Source of the DNA: Atopsyche davidsoni
Lineage: Eukaryota; Arthropoda; Insecta; Trichoptera; Hydrobiosidae
Assembly (NCBI GenBank): GCA_022113835.1
Contig: JAILWY010000027.1
Coordinates: 8,186,501-8,250,500, forward strand
DNA length: 64,000 bases
Direction: 5' to 3'
Shown here: one piece after another, positions 51,281-63,289 of the stretch
Layout: the number at the start of each line of letters is the position of its first letter
Position numbering within the stretch: position 1 is the first letter of the stretch
Translations under genes and position numbers: made by a program
The notes under the pieces: model-generated
The model's input: only the letters and a program-made list of their open reading frames with translations
Databases searched by the model: none
Told to the model about the DNA's origin: nothing

Positions 51281-51800
51281 GTAAGCGGGGGCAAGTGCCC
51301 TTTTGTGTGAGATTTGCTGGAGGATTGCAGCGGTGTATCTCGTTGTTCGACAGCCCGTAATCGGATTTCGTGCGATGTAACGCGTCTTACAGGTGTAAAG
51401 CTCGCTAATGACCCGCTGGCGTATTACTGAATGCGGATAGTTGAGTAGAGAGCTTATTGTGTAGTTTCATCATGATTTTGTTTGTATGATTCATATTTTG
51501 TTGCTTTAAGACAATTATCATAACAACAACAAAAAAACAGGCTTTTAAAAACAGGGTATTTTGCTTAAATGATCCTGAACTTTAATAATAATAAAACTCC
51601 AATGAATACTCATATATCCCTATCATGTTAGAGACACGATATTCGTAATACCCTATGTTATAAAACAGGTTTTGCTTTAAATGTAAAATATATATATCTT
51701 AAAAGTTGTTCAAGCATATATTTATAAAGTAAAAGACTACATTTTATATAGTTGAATCCTTATATAAGTATATAAATTGCATGTTATGTTTTAAATATAA

Positions 51801-51907
51801 ATTTAATTAAATCCTTTTTGTTGCAGGTATGTTAAAACACAAATAAACATCCCATGTCTGATGTCTTCAGATCTACACCGAGACTGCGTCTTAAATCATA
51901 GTAATCA
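51801..51907 (+). other. Candidate recursive splice site 4 with RS-exon
   Basis: The AATTTAATTAAATCC branch-point-like segment is followed by TTTTTGTTGCAG|GTATGT (junction 51826/51827). A second donor TCA|GTAAGA at 51908 closes an 81-nt RS-exon with no long open frame. It shares CAG|GTATGTT with site 1. It lies 546 bp downstream of the possible exon at 51230-51280, in the same orientation. Confidence 0.42.
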
Positions 51908-53389
51908 GTAAGATAAAACATTTATGTTAATTTATTTCATAAACATATTCGCCCTGCTGTAGATAATGCTAAGAGAGTGTCCTCAAGTGACAAAAATACA
52001 ACTTATCTTTGGTTATCTGGTTACAGTGCCACTTATAAGATATATTTTTATTGCTCTTAAATTGACGCGCATCATGTTCACGAACGCATTGAAATATTTT
52101 AGAAGCGGGAAGATGTACTATAGATGACATTTTTCAAACTCACATTGGGCTAAAATTTATTTTCACTTTGAAATTGTATGAAATTTGTATTGGAAACGTG
52201 GTTATACGTACACATATTGTATACGTCATACAGATAATTTTAAAGAAAACAACAATGTGCTATTTATGTCCCAAGAATATTCGGACGCCGCTGCTACTAA
52301 CCACGCGTTTCGTGCCATACTTTCAAAATACGTCCCCCGGCACATCTCTACAGTCAGACGCCCCTATCAATTTTGTTACGATTAATCAGGCGTCTTAAGT
52401 ACAGTGTCACAGAGAGCTTTGGCGGTTCTCCGTGTCTGCCTGTGGATGGATGGGCCCCCGGATGTGGTGTCCATCAGTCATACTCCTCGGCCAGGCTGGG
52501 AGCGGCCCGCCGCGCTCCGGCGACTCTGGTCCTGGTTTTGTTTTAAATATATAGGATTGGTATCCGCTGGAAAAAAATTAAATAAATCACTGCGTCAATT
52601 AACCCGACAGTAATAGCTCAATAATGGATGCCGGTTTTATTATTATACTTTGTTAAATGTAATTGATTATTTCGTATACATGAATGACTGCCGTCTTTTT
52701 TTTAAAGTAAACCAATTGTGCATTCATTGTCTTAAGAACCACTAAAATTTGCATTTTTTATTATTTTTTGTATCATTACAGACTTCATTAACCCGCTGGC
52801 GATCGGTGTATTTCACATATTTTTTTCTTTTTTAACAAAAGCAAGTAATTATGACTTTTTTTAAGTACATATAATTAACCTTAACATTTAATGCATTAGA
52901 TATATAAAATACCAAAATTTGTATTATTTGTACATGTACATTATTATTGAAATTTATTAAAAATAATATATATTTTTATAAATTTCGTTGCTGTTTTAAA
53001 ATGTAAGTCGATTGCTTCGTTAGTATAATTTACAGCCGATAGACATCGACAAGGGAAGTTCTGGTTTTGATATTGATCTAATATTTCCGTTACACTTCGG
53101 CTCTTCGGTATCAGCTAAAAGGATCAAACATTATTAGTAATAAACTCTTTCGTTCCCAAAAGCATACGCAACGACTAGAACACACTTCGTTTTCATCGAT
53201 AATTAATTATCTTAGTATTGCTTTCTTAAAGTTAGTTTTAGTACAGTATGTTCTCTAATCAGCTCGGTTTGCGTTCCTGTGTATATTTGTCTCGCGTATT
53301 TTCCGCAAAACCGTGTATATTTTTAAAGTAGGTTGGTCGTGCTGTTTTTGTTTTCATTATAGTAATATTGTGCAACGTTGCGAATCCTC
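51908..53389. other. Non-coding stretch with one island, no gene seen
   Basis: A GC-rich island spans about 52280-52560 (overlapping short frames without domains). A POU octamer lies at 52747-52754. The rest is AT-rich. Confidence 0.5.
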
Positions 53390-53660
53390 ATGCATTATTG
53401 AATAACACGCAGTACACGCGTGCGTGATGCAAGTGTGATGTCCGCCGCCACGCTGGGTGCGGATTTTTCACTTCGATCGGATAAAGTGTTCATTTCCCAT
53501 AAAACCTCGCGTGTTGCCGCGGCGCAGATGTGTCTAAGTAATTCAGCGACGGAATTAATTCCCGCGGCTAATGTCTCGTGAAATCACTAATAGTCGCGTA
53601 TTCGCATTCAATTACAAGCCACGCCGGCCGTTGCACAAGTCTTCGGCGAGTAAACACGGG
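53390..53660. promoter_or_regulatory. GC-rich conserved-element-like island
   Basis: CpG-rich blocks (TGCCGCGGCGCAG, CCACGCCGGCCG) alternate with GGAATTAATTCCCG (a palindromic homeodomain core), CGGCTAATG and CATTCAATTAC. It is enhancer-like by appearance. Confidence 0.28.
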
Positions 53661-54709
53661 TGATTAAAAAAAACTACCATTTGCAGAAAGGTGTGGTCTT
53701 GGCCATAGTGCGCCTGCTTGCCTTATACGCCGCGCTGAGGTTTCTGCCTCGCAACCACAGGCTACTGTGAGGTTTTTCTCGGGTTTTTTTTCTTTATATA
53801 TTTGTTTTATTTCCGTATTTTTATTAGTTGTATATTTCTACAGGGAACCTCTATGAGACCAGTAAAATGAATATACCAATCGTGCTGTTCTGAACTTCAC
53901 TGCTACTTACTGACATAAAAAAACAAAGGTTTTCGGAGGTTTATATTTTATTTGAACCTAAATTGCTAATAAGATATATATATAAAAAATATGAGATATT
54001 TTTGAATTTAAAAACCAATAAAAACTTTAAATGTTATAAGGTTCACCGTCTTGATGTTAAAAATATGTTGGAATTTGAACAATTAAAGTTGACACAGTTT
54101 CTTATTATATGCATACCAAAAAACAATAATTATCTGTGTAGTTTTTGTATTTAGGGGCAATATTAGTATTTATACAGGGTGTGATATTTGTCATACAACA
54201 GTCACTGCAATCATCCTTTTTATTACGAGATTGTGATATAGTATCTTGAACTTCATAGAGAACAACAGTTCATCCTGTGACTTTACAATGAAAGTAACTG
54301 GAGTAGCCGACGTACATCACAATAAGCTGCCGGAAAAGCAAATATTTTTACAGCTGTTTTCATAGCTGTCTTCGGTTCGTCGACTTTCGTAGTTCACAGC
54401 ACCAGCCCGATCTTTTCATAGCAATGATGACCTATTTAATAGGTTATTTAGATTTAGTTGTATATTTATGCCAAAAAAAGATAAATTAATTTGTTTTTAA
54501 CGCGTAAACTTACATTGTGACGAATGATGCAAAGTTTGCCCGATACGATAGATTCGTACGTCTGAACGCTGACTTGACTATTAAGAAGAGTCGGATGAGG
54601 ATTTAACGATTTTGCCTTTTACATTATTAATGAGTTACATCTTTTTCAAAATGTCAACAACATGCTAGACTTGTGTTTTTGATAATCTCTGTTATTTGGA
54701 ATCTGTGCA
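53661..54709. other. AT-rich non-coding stretch, no gene seen
   Basis: A TACAGGGTGTG word at about 54174, often seen at insect transposon ends, stands alone. The frame at 53963-54154 shows no domain. Confidence 0.5.
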
Positions 54710-54910
54710 GTGCGGGGCGTGGGGGCAAGGCCCGGCATGCTCCTAATCCACCGAGCGGAGAACGAATCGAATCCTTCGGCTCGCCCACGGCCGCCGCGGG
54801 AAGGGCTGGCGATTAAGTTGTCGTCGCGATTTGGTTTATTCTGCGCGAATCGGGGATTTATGTGCCGGCTTGACGGCGAATTAAACCGGATTACCGACAA
54901 TTAAGATCGG
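54710..54910. promoter_or_regulatory. GC-rich island
   Basis: It is CpG-rich with GATTAAG and AATTAAACCGGATTACC homeodomain-like cores. Open frames on both strands have no domain. Confidence 0.25.
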
Positions 54911-55190
54911 ACGTGTCAATATCGGCCCGCGTAATCTTAATAAATTGTTTTAATATTGACAGCAACGTTCCTTATATATTCTGTTCTGTGCCTCGATTGC
55001 TTAGCAATTAAAAATAAATAAATTCGCGTACAAAGAGAGTCTTTGCTAGAACTGGAGATATAATGCATCATATGAAGAGAAGAACATCAAAAACTTAGTG
55101 TTATAAAACATAATGCAGGAATATGCAATGAACACCATAGAAGTTTTAAAATATTCAGCTTTAGTTTTATCAGATAAAAATCATTCCTAA

Positions 55191-55212
55191 AATTTTTCGT
55201 TTATAGGTAAGC
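55191..55212 (+). other. Weak joined splice site (TAG|GTAAGC)
   Basis: AATTTTTCGTTTATAG|GTAAGC (junction 55206/55207) resembles a recursive splice site but has a short pyrimidine tract and TAG instead of CAG. It is listed because the orientation agrees with the other four. Confidence 0.2.
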
Positions 55213-55539
55213 GTTGAGTTAGCGTTAGTTATTGGCAAAATAAAACGGTGAGTCCGATGGTTTGATTACATTAGGTTCACTGTATATTATTGGCTTAAGT
55301 AACCATGTCACGTTTGCAATAACATGGATTTAATTTATCGCTTTCTATTTTTCCACGAATGAAACAACGAAAAACACACATGATAAAGTATTTATTTACG
55401 AAAACATGCGAAAATGTATGTGGAAATAAAAATACACATCGGCGTCAGCTCTGCGATGCAATCAACACAAACAAGTCTGTTTTCACCAAATAAGAAATTG
55501 TGTCACCGTGCTCGTGCAAAACGCACCTGAGAAAAGATA

Positions 55540-55566
55540 GATATATATATATATATATATATATAT
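55540..55566. repeat. (AT)n microsatellite
   Basis: About 13 AT units lie directly before a GC-rich island. Confidence 0.9.
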
Positions 55567-55569
55567 CGC

Positions 55570-56040
55570 CGTCCATTCAACTACCGAAAGTTAATTCTGG
55601 GCGGCAGAAACGGAGTGGAAACAACGTTCGCGCGTGGCGCGGAGATGCGTCGCGTCGACGGGAACCACGCACTATGTCTATCTCCATGCAAAACGCTATT
55701 TTGCTGTGATTAGTCACGTTCAGAGTTCGGCCTGAGTTCCGCGGGGCTGCGGCTGTGGGCGCGTGCGTGACTAAACGCGCAGAAGTGTATGGGAACGCTC
55801 ACGTGTCCCGAGAGCCTGGCGTGCGGGACTGGGTGTAACAGCACTAATTGAGTTTAGTTTTTTTGTGAGCCCTAAACCTGAAATACTTTTATCTCATCAT
55901 ATTTTTAAAACTGTGCATAATGGTAAGAATTTAACGATGGATAAAGATATGTAAACGAAGGTCATCCCGAGTGGCCCGCCCACTGCCCGCGGCTTCGGAC
56001 GCGACTCCTGGCTTCATCCTCGCGGGCGCTTTTCCTAACC
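55570..56040. promoter_or_regulatory. Two adjacent CpG-rich islands
   Basis: 55570-55830 and 55960-56040 are CpG-rich (GGCGCGGAGATGCGTCGCGT, CCGCGGCTTCGG) and separated by an AT-rich patch. No coding exon is evident. Confidence 0.22.
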
Positions 56041-57119
56041 CAAATAACCCTGTCTCAAATTTCAAGGTCCAATTTATTCGCCTTGTTTTGAGGCATATTG
56101 TAGAGCTGTGTTTTCGTTTTTATTATTTTCTTTAGCACTACGGTTTTACGAGAACATTTTAAAATAATATGTTTTTTTTCATAAATGTAATAAATTTTAC
56201 GAACTCGAGTGATAAAATAAAGCAGCCGCGAACAAGGGTGGATGTTGTTTTCAGAAAACGTTGATTTTAAAATGTTTGCTTTGCTGTCTGAAGTTTAGAA
56301 TTTTCTTTTTTCTGTTGCTCATTACTGATTTAAAAAGCGCCAAAGAGATTAGTACTTTTATTAGATAAATAACACTGATTCTCTCAATAATTATAATATA
56401 TTTCGGTTCATATTTTATAATAATTAATAACTTATCAAAAATCCACGTAAATAACTGAACTTAAAAAAATAAAATTGCTTTGTATCATCGCGATTGGTAT
56501 TTACTCAATGTCTTATGTATGAATATTAGATATAGTGAATGTTATTTTAAATTTAATATTTAACACAAGGCCTTATTATTTGGCTTGTATTTAAAAAATT
56601 GGTAAATATGTGCCGAAGATGCGATTTGAACTATAAAAAGAAAACCGTAAAATTTTTAGTCTATCAATCAGATCGGGAAATCGTAATTTTTCGGTAAAAA
56701 TATACTTCAGCGATGATAATATTTTGTAACGCACTGATAGTTTTGATTATCCGAATTGGTCCTCTAATAATAAATTATAGTGCCTCTTTCAAAAAGATCC
56801 AGTGAGGTCGTGAAGATTTTCGCATCAAATATTTTTAATTTAATATCTTAGTATATTACATGTATCATTTCTCTATCCAATTTTTACTGTCTATATTTTT
56901 CATCACCTACGTGTACGATCGAAGTTATTTAGTTTTTATTCGTAAAAAATAAGATATCCAAGTTCATTCTATTTAAAATCTGCAGACCTTAATATCACAC
57001 CACTTAACAGTGATATAGGCGAGTATTCGCTGGGAGTTACGACATCGAGCATTTCAAAACATCGCATTTTGAATTCCCAAAGGCAAAGCTCACATTAACG
57101 CTCCAGTATTTATTCAAGC
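56041..57119. other. AT-rich non-coding stretch, no gene seen
   Basis: I see nothing beyond A/T-rich sequence. Confidence 0.55.
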
Positions 57120-57560
57120 TCTGAAATGCCACCCGTCAGGCGCGTAAGCCCGCCTCAAAGCTGAAGCGTGATTTCAGCGGAGCGCTCGCACTCTCGCCCG
57201 CTATCGGTCTATTCCAGGCCATGGTGTTGGTGCACGGATTTTATTGCAAAGACAGCTGCCGGCGGCGGGCCGGACCGGCGTTCTGAAATAGCAATTATAT
57301 CACAAGCCGGCTGGGCTCAATGGACTCCCGAAATACCCGCGACGCCATGCAGAGTGCTCTCTGTGTTAATGTTACACGCCACGCGCCCGCCGCGGGAGTG
57401 CGTGCATTACCGGATTCCATCCGAATCGCTAAATATTTATAACAGATCGTTCGCTATTTCTGGAGATCGGCTCCGACTCGAGGAAGACGTCCTCGCGTGA
57501 GCGGAACTCGCTATCAATGAAGCGCACCTTCTTGCACGCCTGGACAGCAAGCAGGCTTAG
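57120..57560. promoter_or_regulatory. Largest right-hand GC-rich island
   Basis: About 440 bp is GC/CpG-rich, with a 110-codon open frame that has no recognisable domain and no flanking splice sites of quality. By appearance it is a conserved non-coding element. A chance exon cannot be excluded. Confidence 0.28.
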
Positions 57561-58309
57561 AGTCTCGCAAGAAGCATCGTTTTACCCTTATTTATGTTAG
57601 CGCTGCTTGAACGACTCGGATCGAAAGGTTCGTTCGTATAGAGAAATCGGTCGCTTTCTATCTGAGGGTGATGTATAGCGCTTGTTTTTACACTAAGAAT
57701 TCATTTATTCTGTGGATAAGATCTGGAAGTGAAGTAAGTCTGGACATTGTAACATGGTGACATAGATCTAGTTATCTATTATATATAAATAGAGCCTTTT
57801 CCGCGTGTCCTGTTCGGTCGCTTGGCAAAATGCCTTCCGGCGAACCGTTAGAGAAACAAACATATTATCACGTCTATCGTCCTTAAAGAAAATGACTCGT
57901 TGAAAAGATCGCCAATCTTATGTTCTAAGATTTTATACACCGAATATTAAGAAAAGTGTGTATTAAACATGCTTGAAATAAATCACAGTAGAAATCAAAA
58001 AGTTATTATAGTACATTTTTAGGTTTTAAGGCGTACGATGTAGCGTCCCTTGAAGTATCAATCACACATTGAATTCTGCAAATACCTTGACACTGTCGTG
58101 ATTTCCTTGTAAAGATGATATTTTGTACAAAATTGACAATATCTACAGCGCGGATTCATCGGTCGTGACATTTAAAGATCTCTCTATGAGTAATGGCGGT
58201 GGCTTTTTAGGATCTCACCATTCTGAATAAACACATACTTATATATTCCGCTGCACCAGGTATTGCTACGAGTGGGTGATTTAAAGCAAAATGTTCTTGA
58301 AGCCCAGCA
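57561..58309. other. Non-coding stretch, no gene seen
   Basis: Mixed composition and no identifiable signal. Confidence 0.5.
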
Positions 58310-58640
58310 CTAGATCAATCGGCACGACTCGGCTGATGTCCTCCCGTTTTGCGGCGATATTTAAAGCTCGTGCCCGCCAGGTGCCAGCGCTCGGTTTATG
58401 CGATGTTCTCGCCATTATAATTCCGCCCGTGCATGTTTATGGAAATCTCTAAGTCCGAAGAAGATGTCCGCTCCATTTATGGCGACGTTTGTCCACATTA
58501 ACGGCGACCCAGTACGAAATTTATTTTCCATACGGGCCCCTTCACCGTGTCCGTATATTTCGTTCGTTTTTGGTGGGATCCCTCGTGTGGGATTTTATGT
58601 CTATCGAGCTGATGTCACTCGCGATGCCTTATCCGATTAA
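58310..58640. promoter_or_regulatory. GC-richer conserved-element-like island
   Basis: About 330 bp of balanced, non-repetitive, high-complexity sequence stands in an AT-rich setting (ACTCGGCTGATG, GCCATTATAATTCCGCC, GCCTTATCCGATTAAATCG). The 80-codon frame has no domain. Confidence 0.28.
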
Positions 58641-59189
58641 ATCGATTTTATAGCGCCAAACCTTTGCCTCCCACCGGCTCTGCCCACCTTTTTTGGGGAC
58701 TTTCGCTGTCCTGTACGTATTCATACCAAACGATGAGAACCAGATGGTTTCAAACCACTTGGATTCTAAGTATTTTCAATGTTAGGTTTAATCCAACATC
58801 AGTGACCGAAGCCTTAGGACAGAATAAAAAATACACAAGGGAAATACCTTCATGAAATATTAGATTACAAACATCCTCGAATCCATCGCAATTTGTCTTC
58901 ATTTGAATATTAGTGTATTGTTATAATAATACCATGACATTAAATCTAGTTTATTACGATTGACAATTTGAATATAATATCGGCAAAAAAGCAACAATGC
59001 ACTTTTGAAAAAAAAACATAATATATTCAATTTATGACATACATGTTGCGTCTGAAGATTATAAATACAGTCTTTATTATCTTAAAATAACTTATATTTC
59101 ATTTTATAATACATGTTACTTGTTTCAGTAAATAATTTTTTTATCAATATATTTGATTCCATTGGTTCTGGGGTTAAAATAAACAATAA

Positions 59190-59460
59190 AAAATACCTGG
59201 CGTACGCCGCCTCGCCTCGCCTCCCCCCGGCCGCCTTGTCTCGATAATTTTTCTTTGTGTCCGTATGCGGAGCTCGCAGCCTGGCCCGCGAGCGACTTCC
59301 TGTTCCTCAATGGACGCGCATAATGAGGCATGAAGTAAATAAATCAATATGAATGGGCTTCTCCTACGAATCATGCAAAGTAGGCGAGTACCGTAACGAG
59401 CTTTTGGCATGAATTTCCAAATTTTGAAATGCACTGCGCCTGGCGGAGTGGGTCATCTCG
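59190..59460. promoter_or_regulatory. GC-rich island
   Basis: CpG-rich segments (CGCCTCGCCTCGCCTCCCCC then CGGCCGCC) are followed by CATAATGAGGCATGAAG and a GGCGGAGTGGGTCATC block. Minus-strand open frames have no domain. Confidence 0.22.
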
Positions 59461-60899
59461 CTGGCCTGCATTCTCCGCTTCCTTTGATCGTTATTGCACT
59501 TATAATAGCGCGGATTTCTAATGGATATTAATTTTATTTAAATTGATTACAAACACTTAAGTTTATCTCGCAAATGCATAGTGTAATCATTTATTAGATG
59601 CGATTGCACGTAGACTTATCGATATGGCTAGTCATGAGTAATAAAATGCAATTTTATTAGTTTGTTGTTTATTCATTTATATATAAAAAGTCTGCTACAT
59701 AAAACAATGTTTTTTCAAAATAAATAAATAAAATGGTATTTACCACGATGAGTGACTGTCAATCATTGTGTTAACTGTTGGTCACATATATTAATTTGAA
59801 TATATTATTTCTTGGTTTTTTCAGTTTTTTCGTATATAATGTTATAAAAACACAAAATTTACTTGAACGTTTTCACTCGACCTGAAATTGTTTTTTGGAG
59901 TATTATCTCCAACTGAGCTAAGATTTGATGTATTATAGCGAGCAGCGGATGCCTCTTACTCCACCTGAAAAAAATACTCATTTAGAGCGACCACCTTTGT
60001 TCTATGTGTATGACATACTGCATCGAAATGGGAACGGAATCAACAATCGCACCTTAATACTAAAACAATGTACATTTTCCCATGAAGGCTTTACGCGTAC
60101 AATGGAAGTCATCCAAACTGTTTATAGTGATGTCAGCTTTAAAGTGAAAATCGTTTACATGTCTCGAGACTCCATTTATCTATTTCATAAATATAATAGA
60201 AATAACTATTCGCTTTGGTGTAATAAGGAACCTTGTGGAATAATTGTTCTTTTATTTAGTCAATTTTTTTTTTATTTACTTTAAATGTATTAAGTATCTT
60301 ATTGCGTCAATTAATCTCTGTTTCAATTATCGTTCTTTATCTATTAAGTTCCATTGTTTAACAATACAATTGACCGCAGCTTAATTTATAAGCAGTTCTT
60401 TCTTTTTTTATGTACAACGCACTGCCAAAATAATTTATTAGTAATGTTTTTTTTTCTACGACAAAAATAATTGTATGCATTTAGTCACGAATGCCATTAA
60501 GTAATTATTACCACCACATTAAAAAAAATTTTCTCGATAATATGATTGATAATTATAAATATATACTATCTCATATGAGTACATTCGCCATGGATTTTTA
60601 AAAATCTAGGACAGGGATGCATGCTTGACCGACGAATATCTAATCAATATGGCATGTTTTAATGTTGTGTTCATATTGTCTTTCTTTAAATGTATCTTAT
60701 ACTGCAGATCGTAAAATTACCAAAGCAATATATTTATTTACGATACAGCATATACACAGGATAATATCTAGACATACATATACATGACTCGTTATAACAT
60801 TTACTATTCTTAGGCGTGTATTTTTTACTGACTGATTACATTAATGTCCCAAGGTACCGAACATACGTTTTATCGTTCCACATTACCATATCCCTATAG
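59461..60899. other. AT-rich non-coding stretch, no gene seen
   Basis: It includes an unusually long open frame for AT-rich DNA (59925-60284, 119 codons) with no recognisable domain and no coding support. Confidence 0.45.
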
Positions 60900-61150
60900 T
60901 AAATGTCGCACGGTCCCTCACACGTGGGAGAGGCCCGAGTACGTGCAGGTCCGGCCGGTGCAAGGAACACCCGCGCGATTAGTATGCACCGTCAGACTTT
61001 TATTTTTGTAAAGTTGAGGCCGGTCACTACTAATATTGGACTCGCCCGAGCCGGATTCACGTCATCCGCTGTGTGATAAAAATTATCAAGCTAATGCAAA
61101 TTTGACGCGAGACGCTTCCCTTGTGGTGATTGCGCAGCCTGTTTTCTATT
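60900..61150. promoter_or_regulatory. GC-rich conserved-element-like island
   Basis: It contains CACACGTGGGAG (E-box), GTGCAGGTCCGGCCGGTG, a POU octamer (61094-61101) and GACGCGAGACGC. A second small island lies at about 61340-61480. Confidence 0.25.
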
Positions 61151-62229
61151 AATGCAAAGTATATTTCAAATAACCACTATTTATATTATGGAGTGATAAA
61201 AATATAATTTCTAAAAAGCTATTATGTTTTGCTTACAATTTACATCAGAAAATATTCACCGAGCTCATTTTATAGTAACATCTGCTCTAGTTGATATCAG
61301 TTATTACAATAATTCGTGTCGATAGTGTGACACCGCCCAAATGAAAGCAAGCAATCGTTGTTTTCTAATGCCGGGGCGTGTATTGTGCGCATAAGCACAG
61401 TGGGCGCACTTTATCGCTGCAAATTGTTCAATTAACACAGATCAATCAATCAAACGCAGATTTATTTTAATGATTTGCCTGGTTTCCACTTGGCAGGGCC
61501 CTTAAATTAAACTTTTATCTCTAATATGACACCAATATAATTAAAACCCTGTCCTTCCGCGTTCTCAAAGCGAACCCATAAAACTGCAATAAACCGCGTA
61601 GCTCGCAATACAGTCGGTAACGTGAATTCTTGTATTCAGAGCTGGCGTATTGAACGACGGGTGTCATAAAATGCAGCGAACCGCATTTGCGTTTGCCATT
61701 AGTCACTAGCCTGTCGGACGAGTGCTGGGACAGACGCGCACGCGTTCATTTTTAATTCAATTTTTTTTATTTTATAAGTGTCGTTTGTTTTGATATCGTG
61801 ACAAGGCAGTTATATCGCATGCATGCGAATGTACCTTTCGTGAGACTGGCCTTAAACTTATAAAAAAGATATCAGGATTACTTAATTCAGTATACCTGCA
61901 CTTATGCATTTCAAACAATCTGACAACAAACAATTTTCTGACCTATCAGATCACGCAAATCGACCACGTTAACGTGAATAACTAAACTACTGATTATATG
62001 TATTTGTAAGACGGATTGCGGAGCTAGTTCGATATCTAGTTTTTAATAAATTCAAAAATACTACGCTCAATGTAATGACGACGTATCAGCGGGCGCTTCC
62101 TTTCTTGGGTCGTTTACAGTAGGAAACGTATTACTATTCACGATAACCCAATTTCCCAAACACCCGATCCAAGGTCACCCGGTTAATAATATTTAATATC
62201 CCAATAACCAACACAAACGAGATTAAAGC
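61151..62229. other. Non-coding stretch, no gene seen
   Basis: Mostly AT-rich, with small GC patches near 61360 and 61710-61750. I see no coding features. Confidence 0.5.
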
Positions 62230-62329
62230 GAAAACGGCAAATATCTGCGCTGCCGAGGCTCGCTATTTCTGGGAACAATGCCGGATATTTCGCAATGGGC
62301 CGGTCGTTAGCGCCGGCGGTTGTTTTCGC

Positions 62330-62406
62330 GGCCGCCATCTTGGTGACGTGGTGTCATGGCCGCCATCTTGGTGACGTAGTGTCATGGCCGCCAAGGTGCG
62401 TGACAC
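62330..62406 (+). promoter_or_regulatory. Tandem YY1/Pho-site array (28-bp unit)
   Basis: A 28-bp unit starting GGCCGCCATCTTGGTGACGT occurs at 62330-62357 and 62358-62385 with one difference (GTGG/GTAG). A diverged partial third copy (GGCCGCCAAGGTGCGTGAC) starts at 62386. Each full unit carries the extended YY1/Pleiohomeotic core GCCGCCATCTTGG and a TGACGT half-CRE. The array sits in a GC island (62230-62420). Clustered Pho sites are a hallmark of Polycomb response elements. YY1 sites also mark core promoters. Confidence 0.45.
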
Positions 62407-62698
62407 ATTCTGCCCCGAGGAGGCGCGGCGGGTGCCCCCGGGCTGTGTCGTCTTGTTTTTGCACTTCCATTGATTTCCCATATTAGCATCACCTGCATAA
62501 TTGCAATTGCATGTCTATCGAAAGCTATTTATTATGTTAGGTTACTTTGTTATAGATTTTGCTAAATTATGAGTTGTATCAACTCTTAAAATAGCAACAA
62601 AAAAAAAAACTAGAGTATTAGAATTCACTTGTTTTAACGTATCTTCTACTCAGCAAAGATCATTGTTCACCATCTATCTTCTGGAAAATTAAAACCGG

Positions 62699-62810
62699 CT
62701 ACACCCGCAGATTTGCAATCAGCCAATAGTTGAGGTCTTTTTTTATTTTTTACCCCATGTAAACAACGCAAAAGAGGACTCTTTTGGCTAGATACCATTC
62801 GGTTGTTAGC
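62699..62810. mobile_element. MITE family copy E (about 112 bp)
   Basis: The left end CTACACCCGCAG is shortened (it lacks the CGACACAACT block) and followed by TTTGCAATCAGCCAATAG. The right half AAACAACGCAAAAGAGGAC, CTTTTGGCTAG and ATTCGGTTGTTAG matches copies B and C. It is non-coding. Confidence 0.55.
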
Positions 62811-63289
62811 CATGTCTTATGATTGCATTTAGATGAAAGATGTCTTTACATATTATTTAATTGAGATGCTTAATTATTGTCCGCACATCCCGCTGTGACT
62901 TGACCAGTTCAAGACAAAAAAAACCTGTTTAGTATTTAAAAAAAAATCTAAGCATAGTTGTGTTCTTATTAATATGTTTATCTTTATTCATAAATCATTT
63001 TATTCAATACAAATTCGTTTTTTAGTGCTGCTTGAAATTTTATTTTTTACGAATAATCTTATAATGTGTCGATGTAAGCGCCGAGGTTACTGCTTATTTT
63101 TTTAATAATGTTTTATGTGGAGTTCATATCAAGTATATCAAAATGTATCATCGATCTGCTATTTATACATTCGGTCTCAGCCATGCGAGTCAAGAATGTT
63201 TTTTTCCAATTTCCGTAATTCATACTCAATCGCATACTCTTTTATTTTTGCCCAAAACATTACAAATATATTTTCCACAAAAGCTTTGT

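Noticed and set aside
52011..52033. TCTTTGGTTATCTGGTTACAG resembles mature miR-9 in its first 13 bases
   Set aside because: It diverges after base 13, and no complementary arm that would form a pre-miRNA hairpin lies within 80 bases on either side.
59925..60284. 119-codon open frame, long for AT-rich DNA
   Set aside because: No recognisable domain, a poly-F tail read from T-runs, no splice sites or promoter context. It is probably chance.
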